A stretch of DNA of 15,549 bases, from the NCBI GenBank assembly GCA_045133915.1, contig JBGUUX010000093.1, positions 1-15,549 on the forward strand, given 5' to 3'. Of the stretch, positions 1 to 5,940 are shown in pieces. This stretch comes from RGIG7300 sp045133915 (GTDB lineage: Bacteria > Bacillota > Clostridia > Oscillospirales > CAG-272). Position 1 is the first letter of the stretch. Every line of letters starts with the position of its first letter. The notes beneath the pieces were generated by a model. The model did not search any database, was not told where the DNA came from, and saw nothing but the letters and a program-made list of their open reading frames with translations. Made by a program: the position numbers and the translations under genes.

Positions 1-1010
1 ACAGAAACGTCGGGGTCGATGCCTCTAACCTTAGTAAGCTCCATTGCGATAAGCTGTACGCATACTGCAAAGAGGTAAGGAGAAACGTTGTCGGAAGCAA
101 GCTTAGGAAGCTTGAATACGAGAGGCATATCATCGAACTCGTCGGTATCGGTGATTACAAGAACCTCAGCCTCGGTGGGCTTAACCTTTTCGATAACGAT
201 CTTAGCGTCATCAAGACAAGCGCCGTTAGCTGCAAGTACGATGCAGAGACCGTTCTTGTTAAGCTGTGCAAGAGGACCGTGCTGGAAGTCGCTGATTGCG
301 TAACCTGAGATCTTGAGACAGTTGGTCTCCATGATCTTAAGCGCACCCTCAAGCGCTATGGGGTATGTCATACCACGGCCTACGAGTACGCCCTCACGCA
401 TGAAGCGGAATCTCTCAACGGTGGAGAGAACCTTGTCGGGCATGTAGTCGAGCATTTCTGCAACTGCTGCGGGAACAGTTTCGAGCTCAGCGCCGAGAGC
501 CTCATCGCCTGCCCAAAGCTGACCGAGCTTAGCAAGAAGGTACATCTCGGAAGTAAAGGTCTTGGTAGCAGCGATGGAAGCCTCGTGACCGGAGTCGATA
601 AAGAGGTGGAAGTCGCCTGCCTTAGCTACGGGAGACTCGGTATTGTTGGTGATAGTAACGGTAAGACCGCCTGTAGCCTTAGCCATCTCGATGATAGCGA
701 GAACGTCCTTAGCCATACCGGACTGGGAAACACCGATTACAAGAGTGTTCTTGTAGTTGATGGTTGCGCCGTACTTGGTGTTAACGGAGGATGTTGCAAG
801 ACCGCAAGGGAGGCCGAGATATCTCTGATAGAGATACTGAGCGTAGATACAAGCGTGGTCGGATGTACCTCTTGCTGCAAATACTACGTTGGTGATATCA
901 CCTCTTGCCTTGATAGCAGCAGCTGCTGCCTCAAGAGCTTCTTTGTTTGTTGTGAGAACGCGGCCAAGCACCTCAGGCTGTTCGCGGATCTCCTTTTCAA
1001 GATTCATCAT
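1..1010 (-). CDS. Two-SIS-domain sugar isomerase/deaminase-like protein (NagB-II/AgaS/GlmS-isomerase type), 3' end cut by window
   Basis: An open frame of 336 codons runs off the left edge. It begins MMNLEKEIREQPEVL, a start typical of stand-alone SIS proteins related to the isomerase half of GlmS. Two SIS domains are visible, roughly residues 40-165 and 200-330. Motifs include RGTSDHA (47-53), SQSGMAKD (95-102, the phosphosugar-binding Ser loop), a GRGMTYPIALEGALK stretch from 211, and HGPLA (244-248), the counterpart of the catalytic-His segment of GlmS. There is no N-terminal glutamine amidotransferase domain, so it should not be a complete GlmS. Family knowledge suggests an amino-sugar-phosphate deaminase or isomerase, or a fructosamine-phosphate deglycase; the substrate cannot be told. 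The frame reaches GIDPDVS, near the usual C-terminus, so probably only 10-15 residues are missing. The ATG at 1010 is preceded by AGAGG at suitable spacing; the in-frame ATG at 1007 is an alternative. It lies 105 bp after rhaA. Confidence 0.85.
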   Translation of the reverse strand, partial: MMNLEKEIREQPEVLGRVLTTNKEALEAAAAAIKARGDITNVVFAARGTSDHACIYAQYLYQRYLGLPCGLATSSVNTKYGATINYKNTLVIGVSQSGMAKDVLAIIEMAKATGGLTVTITNNTESPVAKAGDFHLFIDSGHEASIAATKTFTSEMYLLAKLGQLWAGDEALGAELETVPAAVAEMLDYMPDKVLSTVERFRFMREGVLVGRGMTYPIALEGALKIMETNCLKISGYAISDFQHGPLAQLNKNGLCIVLAANGACLDDAKIVIEKVKPTEAEVLVITDTDEFDDMPLVFKLPKLASDNVSPYLFAVCVQLIAMELTKVRGIDPDVS

Positions 1011-1034
1011 TGGTTTTTACCTCTATGTATAAAT

Positions 1035-1064
1035 ATTATATTTGTCATCACCCTCGGGTGATAA
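1035..1064 (-). promoter_or_regulatory. Candidate promoter of the SIS gene with an inverted repeat between its boxes
   Basis: Read on the minus strand, TATAAT (1040-1035) lies 18 bp after TTATCA (1064-1059), 25 bp before the SIS start. The -10 is a perfect match and the -35 matches TTGACA at 4 of 6. The perfect inverted repeat ATCACC-CTCG-GGTGAT (1047-1062) sits between the boxes, overlapping the -35 edge, as a repressor operator might. It could instead be an RNA hairpin of the rhaA 3' untranslated region. This is pattern evidence only. Confidence 0.3.
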
Positions 1065-1115
1065 TTAACGCACTCAGCACACTTCATGCGAAGTATGGCC
1101 GCGGCACCTTGCCGC
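1047..1115. repeat. Three closely spaced short hairpins between rhaA and the SIS gene
   Basis: Three perfect palindromes lie between rhaA and the SIS gene. They are ATCACC/GGTGAT (1047-1062, loop CTCG), ACTTC/GAAGT (1081-1094, loop ATGC) and GCGGCA/TGCCGC (1101-1115, loop CCT). The last directly abuts the rhaA stop codon. None is followed by a T-run on the minus strand, so a classic intrinsic terminator is not supported. They resemble, in looser form, the hairpin array at 4052-4278. Roles in mRNA 3'-end protection or partial termination are possible but inferred. Confidence 0.5.
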
Positions 1116-2372
1116 TTATCTCTTGGAGAGAACCTCTGCTTCGTACTTCTCTACTTCGTCATACCAGGAAGCGTCGCCTGCTACGCCGCACTCTTCACAG
1201 TACTTAGCCCATACTGCACCGAAGGGAAGCATCTTAGCCTCTTCCTGCATAACCATAAGCTTGGTGAAGTTACCCTCATCCTGAAGAGCCTTAAGAGCTG
1301 CGTTGGGAGTACACATAGCCATAAGAAGAGCCTTCTGCCAGCTTCTGAAGCCTGTGGTCCAAGCGGAGATACGGTTGATGGAAGCATCAAAGTAGTCAAG
1401 AGCCATGTATGCTCTGTCAAGAGCGTCGCAACGAACGATCTCCTTAGCCATTTCCTTGGTCTCGTCGTCAAAGAGGACAACGTGGTCGGAGTCCCAACGA
1501 ACACCACGGGTGATGTGAAGTGCGATCTCAGGGAAGAAGCAAAGAAGTGCGGGGATCTTGTCGGAAACTACTTCGGTGGGATGGTAGTGACCGTTATCCA
1601 TAAGAGGAATGCACTTGTCGGAGTTAGCTGCTACGATGGAGAGAGCGAACTCTGCAGAGCCTGCAGTGTAGGACTCAACACCGATACCGAATACCTTGGA
1701 CTCAACGCAGGGCTTAACGAGGTTGAAGTCGTAGGGCTCGGAGAGGATCTCCTCGATAGACTGCTTATATCTCATTCTGGGACCCATACGGTCAGCGGGA
1801 ACGTCCTTGAAGCCGTCGCCGATCCAGATGTTCATAACACAGGGCATACCTGTTTCGCGTGCGAAATACTCGGAAATTCTGATACAAGCCTTACCGTGCT
1901 CTACCCAGAACTTTCTTACGGTTTCGTCGGGGCTGGAGAGGGTAAGTCCGTCCTTCTGCATGGGGTGAGAGAAGAAGGTGGGGTTAAAGTCAAGGCCGCA
2001 GCCTCTTGCCTTTGCAAACTCTACCCACTTCTTGAAGTGCTTGGGCTCGAGCTTGTCACGGTCAGCAAACTCGCCGTCCTCGAAGATAGCGTAGCAAGCG
2101 TGAACGTTGATCTTCTTAGCGCCGGGGCAAAGGGAGAGAACCTTGTCCATGTCAGCCATAAGCTGCTCGGGAGTGGTTGCCTTGCCGGGGTAGTTACCTG
2201 TGGTCTGGATACCGCCGTTGAGGGGGCCGTCATGGTCAAAACCGATAACGTCGTCACCCTGCCAGCAGTGAAGTGAAACGGGAATGTTCTTAAGCTTAGC
2301 GATCGCAGCATCGGTGTCGATACCCTGAGCTGCATAGATCTCTTTTGCTAATTCATAGCTCTTGTTGATCAT
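1116..2372 (-). CDS. rhaA: L-rhamnose isomerase
   Basis: A 418-residue protein, the usual RhaA length (about 419 in E. coli). It interconverts L-rhamnose and L-rhamnulose in the cytoplasm (EC 5.3.1.14), the first step of rhamnose catabolism. The N-terminal VSLHCWQGDDVIGF and GGIQTTGNYPGKA segments are typical of the family. The metal-binding set of the TIM barrel is intact by inspection: E233 in GVESYTAGS, D259 and H262 in LMDNGHYHP, H286 in ALHITRG, and D294 and D296 in RWDSDHV. The ATG at 2372 has GGAGG (2386-2382) nine bases upstream. It follows rhaB on the same strand after a 146-bp gap holding a repeat element. Codon use is strongly biased, as in rhaB and the SIS gene, which suggests high expression. 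This bias leaves a long stop-free shadow frame on the opposite strand. Confidence 0.97.
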   Translation of the reverse strand: MINKSYELAKEIYAAQGIDTDAAIAKLKNIPVSLHCWQGDDVIGFDHDGPLNGGIQTTGNYPGKATTPEQLMADMDKVLSLCPGAKKINVHACYAIFEDGEFADRDKLEPKHFKKWVEFAKARGCGLDFNPTFFSHPMQKDGLTLSSPDETVRKFWVEHGKACIRISEYFARETGMPCVMNIWIGDGFKDVPADRMGPRMRYKQSIEEILSEPYDFNLVKPCVESKVFGIGVESYTAGSAEFALSIVAANSDKCIPLMDNGHYHPTEVVSDKIPALLCFFPEIALHITRGVRWDSDHVVLFDDETKEMAKEIVRCDALDRAYMALDYFDASINRISAWTTGFRSWQKALLMAMCTPNAALKALQDEGNFTKLMVMQEEAKMLPFGAVWAKYCEECGVAGDASWYDEVEKYEAEVLSKR

Positions 2373-2401
2373 ATATGTAATCCTCCAAATTATATTTTAT
2401 T

Positions 2402-2511
2402 ATGAATGCAGAATGCAGAGTGCAGAATGCAGAATTGTGGAGGATTTTTGCACCTTAACGGTGCAAAAATCTTCATTTAATTCCGAATTTCGCATTCCGA
2501 ATTCCGAATTG
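2402..2511. repeat. Heptamer-hairpin-heptamer intergenic element between rhaB and rhaA
   Basis: Three parts are visible. Four tandem 7-mers, TGCAGAA TGCAGAG TGCAGAA TGCAGAA, occupy 2407-2434. A perfect 12-bp hairpin follows, GATTTTTGCACC (2443-2454) with GGTGCAAAAATC (2460-2471) and loop TTAAC. After the CTTCATTTAA motif (2471-2480) come four more 7-mers, ATTCCGA ATTTCGC ATTCCGA ATTCCGA (2480-2507). The reverse complement of the right array (TCGGAAT, GCGAAAT) partly matches the left array in GCAGAAT phase, so the outer arms form an imperfect inverted repeat. The hairpin has no T-run after it on the minus strand, so it is not a standard terminator for rhaB; it could set unequal rhaB/rhaA message levels. 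The same architecture recurs at 14135-14237. Confidence 0.8.
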
Positions 2512-2518
2512 TTTATTA

Positions 2519-3991
2519 TTAAAGAAGCTTGAGGAAGCGCTCGTAAGCTGCATCCCACTTGTCAGCGTCCTTAGGCTCGTAGCACTTGATCTCGAAGGAG
2601 TCACGAACTACCTGTCTTGCCTCGTCAAGGTTTGCAACCTTGCCTGCAGCCATAAGCTGAACGAGAAGGTTACCGATAGAGGTTGCCTCTGTAGGACCTG
2701 CGTATACGGGACGCTTGCAAGCGTCTGCTGTAAACTGACAGAGAGGAGCTTCCTTGGTACCGCCGCCAACGATGTTGATGAAGGGAGTATACTTGCCCAT
2801 CATAGCATCCATATTTTCTACTGTCCAACGGTACTTAAGAGCAAGGGACTCGAAGATACAACGGATGATCTCACCCTTGGTCTGAGGAACGTACTGACCG
2901 GTTCTCTCACAGAACTCTGCAACTCTCTTGGGGAGGTTACCGGGAGCCATGAAGGAAGGATCGTCGGGGTTGATGAAGCACTTGTGTGCCTCGCTTGCCA
3001 TAGCCATGTCGGAAAGCTGGTCGTAGGTGGTCTTTTCACCCTCACGTGCCCACTGACGCTTGGACTCCTGCTCAAGCCAGAGACCCATGATGTTACGAAG
3101 GAATCTGATCTTGCCGTTGGTGCCGCCCTCGTTGGTAAAGCCGCAGTTCATTGCCTCGATAGAGGGGTTAGGATCGTTAAGCTCCATACCCATAAGAGAC
3201 CATGTGCCGGAGCTTATGTAGATGAAGTCCTCGCCCTTTGCGGGAACGGAAACAACTGCACTTGCAGTATCGTGAGCTGCAACGTGAACAACGTTTGCAT
3301 CATAGATACCTGTATCCTCACTGATCTGAGGAAGAAGCTTGCCGAGAACTGTACCGGGCTGAGCAATATCGGTAAAGATATTTGTAGGAATACCAAGCTC
3401 AGCGATCATATCCATAGCCCAGTTACGGTTCTTAACGTCAAGAAGACCGCCTGTGGAAGCTACGGTGTACTCGGTCTTAGCCTGACCTGTAAGGAAGTAG
3501 TTAAGAAGGTCAGGAATGAAGAGAAGCTTGTCTGCCTGGTCAAACGCCTTAGGATTGGTGCGAAGCGCAGACATAAGCTGGAATACGCTGTTGAAGTTTA
3601 CGTGTGCGATACCTGTCTTTTCGAAGATCTGCTCTTTTGAAAGCTTGTCAAAAGCCCAGTTTTCAAAGTCCATGGTACGTGCGTCACGGTAGTGAACGGG
3701 ATTACCAAGGAGCTTACCGTCTTTGTCAAGAAGACCGAAGTCAACGCCCCATGTGTCGATACCGATGGATGCGATATCCTTATCAGCGGAAAGCGCACAC
3801 TTACGGATAGAGTTCTTGATCTCGAAGAATATGCGAAGGATATCCCAGTAGAAGGTACCTGCCGCAATTACGGGATCGTTGTCAAAACGGTGGTTCTCCT
3901 CGAGAGAAAGCTTTGTGCCGTCAAAACGACCTACGATACCTCTACCGCTGGAAGCACCAAGGTCGATGGCTAACATTTTGAAATCTGCCAT
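2519..3991 (-). CDS. rhaB: Rhamnulokinase (L-rhamnulose kinase)
   Basis: A 490-residue FGGY-family carbohydrate kinase, close to the E. coli RhaB length (489). It phosphorylates L-rhamnulose to L-rhamnulose 1-phosphate with ATP (EC 2.7.1.5). The N-terminal nucleotide-binding signature AIDLGASSGRG (8-18) and the rhamnulokinase-typical IDTWGVDFG (78-86) and HYRDART (100-106) are present. The catalytic-base region AAHDTASAV has D241. SSGTWSL (260-266) and VGGGTKEAP near residue 413 belong to the C-terminal ATP-binding half. The ATG at 3991 has a GGGGG-type ribosome binding site about eight bases upstream. It is the first gene of a probable rhaB-rhaA unit, separated from the upstream TIM-barrel gene by a hairpin array. 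The rhamnulose-1-phosphate aldolase gene is not seen in this window. Confidence 0.96.
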   Translation of the reverse strand: MADFKMLAIDLGASSGRGIVGRFDGTKLSLEENHRFDNDPVIAAGTFYWDILRIFFEIKNSIRKCALSADKDIASIGIDTWGVDFGLLDKDGKLLGNPVHYRDARTMDFENWAFDKLSKEQIFEKTGIAHVNFNSVFQLMSALRTNPKAFDQADKLLFIPDLLNYFLTGQAKTEYTVASTGGLLDVKNRNWAMDMIAELGIPTNIFTDIAQPGTVLGKLLPQISEDTGIYDANVVHVAAHDTASAVVSVPAKGEDFIYISSGTWSLMGMELNDPNPSIEAMNCGFTNEGGTNGKIRFLRNIMGLWLEQESKRQWAREGEKTTYDQLSDMAMASEAHKCFINPDDPSFMAPGNLPKRVAEFCERTGQYVPQTKGEIIRCIFESLALKYRWTVENMDAMMGKYTPFINIVGGGTKEAPLCQFTADACKRPVYAGPTEATSIGNLLVQLMAAGKVANLDEARQVVRDSFEIKCYEPKDADKWDAAYERFLKLL

Positions 3992-4015
3992 GTTAAAGTC
4001 CCCCTAAATTGTTAG

Positions 4016-4044
4016 TTTATATGTTTTATTTTTTGATTTGTTGA
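4016..4044 (-). promoter_or_regulatory. Candidate promoter of rhaB-rhaA
   Basis: On the minus strand TCAACA (4044-4039) is followed after 17 bp by TATAAA (4021-4016), 24 bp before the rhaB start. The -35 matches consensus at 4 of 6 and the -10 at 5 of 6. It lies in a very AT-rich stretch between the hairpin array and rhaB, the only place where a rha operon promoter would fit. No clear operator palindrome is visible inside it. Confidence 0.4.
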
Positions 4045-4051
4045 AGATGAA

Positions 4052-4278
4052 ATGCACCACCGGTGCATGAAATGGACAAGCCATGAAATGATGCTTCGCA
4101 TCATGAAATGAAATCAAAGATTTCATTAAGGTTGATTTTCGCTATGGCGAAAATCATTTTGATTGAAATTGTTTTTGCCCATAGGCAAAAACTTTCATTA
4201 ATGCACACTTGTGTGCATTTCATGTCCGTAGGACATTTCATGACCATAGGTCATTTCATGAAAGCCAACGGCTTTCAT
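4052..4278. repeat. Array of ten short hairpins with distinct stems and mirrored 3-nt linkers
   Basis: Ten consecutive hairpins, each with a different stem. H1 4052-4068 (ATGCACC, loop ACC), H2 4072-4084 (ATGG only, weak), H3 4088-4104 (ATGATGC, loop TTC), H4 4107-4127 (AATGAAATC, loop AAA), H5 4133-4156 (TGATTTTCGC, loop TATG), H6 4171-4192 (GTTTTTGCC, loop CATA), H7 4200-4219 (AATGCACAC, loop TT), H8 4222-4236 (ATGTCC, loop GTA), H9 4240-4254 (ATGACC, loop ATA), H10 4258-4278 (ATGAAAGCC, loop AAC). All but H5 and H6 have arms starting (A)ATG and ending CAT(T). The linkers between H1-H4 are GAA and those between H7-H10 are TTC, so CATGAAATG junctions on the left face CATTTCATG junctions on the right. 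It is not CRISPR: there is no constant repeat. It overlaps the stop of the TIM-barrel gene and may end that transcript. Confidence 0.85.
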
Positions 4279-5126
4279 TTCATTGCAGCCTTCAGAGCTG
4301 CTAAGGCTGCACCAAAAGCTTCGTCTGTGTTTTTGTATTTGTTACCTACGTTTGAGGTATGTCCCTCGCTCTCAAGTCCCTTAAGACCGTCAAACTCAAG
4401 AAGATGAGGCTCAAGTGTAAGAATGAACTCACCGTCAAAATCATTTTTAACAGAAGCAAGAGTATCGGGGATATTGCCTATTCCCTCACCTGCCACTACC
4501 ATTTCCTTCTCTGCGTTTGCATCCTTAATATGCATATAGCAAAGGGTGTCCTTGAGGATAGAGTATGCGTGAGGATAAGGCTCAATATCACAGGCAATGT
4601 AGTTTGCGTGGTCAAACACGCACTTCATTCTGCCGCCTGTTGCCTCGTAGAGCTCACGGCAACGCTCGGGTGTCTCGCCGTAGATCTGCTTTTCGTTTTC
4701 GTGACAGAGGACTATTCCCTCTTTTTCTGCAATGTCGCACATAACGTTAAGACGTCTTACCACCTCGTCACGGTAGATAGCCACGTCCTCGCCCTCGGGC
4801 ATAAAGAAGCTGAACATTCTCATTCTCTTTGCCTCAAGTATATGCGCGATCTCTATAAGATGTCTGAACTGCACCAGATGCGCATCAAAATCATCTTTGA
4901 TATTTATCTTGCCTGCAGGAGAGCCTATAGCGGAGATCGCTATACCCGCACGATCAAGCTTAGACTTGACTTCTCTTGCCTTGTCAAGTGTGATGTCGGC
5001 AATAGGTGTACCGTCAACCCCTCTTATCTCAAGAAGTCCCACACCGTTCTGTGTAAGCCACTCTATCTGCTTGTCTATCTCGGGACTGTACTCGTCTGCA
5101 AATGCGCTCAACTTAAATTTTACCAT
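4275..5126 (-). CDS. Sugar phosphate isomerase/epimerase-family TIM-barrel protein (AP_endonuc_2 fold)
   Basis: A 283-residue protein of the xylose-isomerase-like TIM-barrel superfamily, which includes sugar epimerases, IolE and endonuclease IV. Likely divalent-metal ligands are spaced as in the family: E143 in CHENEKQIYG, D172 in VFDHANY, H199 in YMHIKDA and E239 in TLEPHL. This indicates an epimerase, isomerase or dehydratase acting on a sugar or sugar phosphate in the cytoplasm; the substrate is unknown. The start at 5126 is preceded by AAGG, which overlaps the stop of the upstream TIM-barrel gene (10-bp gap), so the two are almost surely co-transcribed. Its position upstream of rhaBA suggests, without proof, a role in deoxyhexose or pectin-sugar use. 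The final codons ATG AAA TGA match the linker of the adjoining hairpin array, so the repeat probably supplied the last two residues and the stop. Confidence 0.85.
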   Translation of the reverse strand: MVKFKLSAFADEYSPEIDKQIEWLTQNGVGLLEIRGVDGTPIADITLDKAREVKSKLDRAGIAISAIGSPAGKINIKDDFDAHLVQFRHLIEIAHILEAKRMRMFSFFMPEGEDVAIYRDEVVRRLNVMCDIAEKEGIVLCHENEKQIYGETPERCRELYEATGGRMKCVFDHANYIACDIEPYPHAYSILKDTLCYMHIKDANAEKEMVVAGEGIGNIPDTLASVKNDFDGEFILTLEPHLLEFDGLKGLESEGHTSNVGNKYKNTDEAFGAALAALKAAMK

Positions 5127-5136
5127 ACTTTACACC

Positions 5137-5922
5137 TTATTGCAAGAAGTAATCGCCGTATCTGCCCATAATGTTATCAAGGCTGAGCTTGATGGAATCA
5201 TAGAGGTTGTAGCGGCGTACTGTGTCCTGCTCAACAAAGTTCCACTCGATACCTGCTTCCTTGCAAGCCTCAACGATAGCGTCGAAGTTCATGTTACCTG
5301 TAAGAAGCTCGGTTACCTGAAGGTTGTTGTCAACAACGGTAAGATCCTTATAGTGAGTAGCAAATATCTTATCGCCGTACTTACGGATGAATGCCGCACA
5401 GTCGATACCTGCGATCTGCGCCCAGGCGGTATCAAAGGTAAACTTAAAGCCCTCGGGCATACCCTCAAGCAGCATCTCAAGACCTGTCTTGCCGTTTTCG
5501 AAGCGCTGGAACTCAAACCAGTGGTTATGATAGCAGAAGCTCTTGCCTGCCTTGCCGATCTTTTCTACCGCGGGACCGTACTTCTCGATGAAGCGGCTGT
5601 AACCCTCGTAGTTTCTGAACTCGCCGGGCATACCGCCGATACCGATACCGTTAACACCCATGATATCGTGATCCTCGATACACTTCTCGGTGTTTTCTAC
5701 GATCTCCTTGTCATCCCAATGGGTAAGACCGCACACAAGACCTGTCTCGTCCATAAGCTCACGAAGTCTCTTGGGGTTGGTAACTCCCTCACCCTCACCT
5801 GAGAGCTGGAAGTACTTGTAACCCATATCAGCTATCTTGCGGATAGATCTCTCAAAGAGAGGTGTTGTGGTCAGGTAATCACGGATGGTGTATATCTGCA
5901 CACCGAATTTCATCTTTTCCAT
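5137..5922 (-). CDS. Sugar phosphate isomerase/epimerase-family TIM-barrel protein (IolE/epimerase-like)
   Basis: A 261-residue TIM-barrel protein of the same superfamily as its downstream neighbour, but clearly different in sequence. The start KFGVQIYTIRDYL is characteristic of this family. Probable metal-site segments are YHNHWFEF (131-138), FTFDTAW (D164), FATHYKDL (H190) and FVEQD (E231). An isomerase, epimerase or inosose-dehydratase-like reaction is expected on family grounds; the substrate cannot be read from the sequence. The ATG at 5922 is preceded by AGAGG eight bases upstream; the in-frame ATG at 5913 is a weaker alternative. It begins 18 bp after the mutS2 stop and ends 10 bp before the next TIM-barrel gene, so it sits at the tail of the housekeeping operon rather than under its own visible promoter. 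Confidence 0.85.
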   Translation of the reverse strand: MEKMKFGVQIYTIRDYLTTTPLFERSIRKIADMGYKYFQLSGEGEGVTNPKRLRELMDETGLVCGLTHWDDKEIVENTEKCIEDHDIMGVNGIGIGGMPGEFRNYEGYSRFIEKYGPAVEKIGKAGKSFCYHNHWFEFQRFENGKTGLEMLLEGMPEGFKFTFDTAWAQIAGIDCAAFIRKYGDKIFATHYKDLTVVDNNLQVTELLTGNMNFDAIVEACKEAGIEWNFVEQDTVRRYNLYDSIKLSLDNIMGRYGDYFLQ

Positions 5923-5940
5923 TTTAGTTTCCTCTATGTC

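Noticed and set aside
1086..2276. A 396-codon open frame on the plus strand, antisense to rhaA
   Set aside because: It lies wholly within rhaA, whose product is recognised over its full length. Strong codon bias (few TTA/CTA/TCA codons) leaves the antisense frame free of stops. The product has no recognisable motifs and no ribosome binding site was seen.
2443..2471. Intrinsic terminator of rhaB
   Set aside because: The 12-bp stem is strong, but on the minus strand it is followed by CCTCCACAATT rather than a U-run, and rhaA continues downstream in the same direction.
2984..3640. A 218-codon plus-strand frame opposite rhaB
   Set aside because: Shadow of rhaB, for the same codon-bias reason; cysteine-rich nonsense composition.
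4052..4278. CRISPR array
   Set aside because: Units are 13-24 bp hairpins with different stems. There is no constant direct repeat, no spacers of uniform length and no cas genes.
4108..4407. A 99-codon plus-strand frame across the hairpin array
   Set aside because: The first part simply translates the repeats (FHFMSVGHFMTIGHFMK pattern) and the rest is antisense to a real gene. It is kept only as a repeat feature.
4359..5171. A 270-codon plus-strand frame opposite the TIM-barrel genes
   Set aside because: It crosses the boundary between two convincing minus-strand genes and has no family features.
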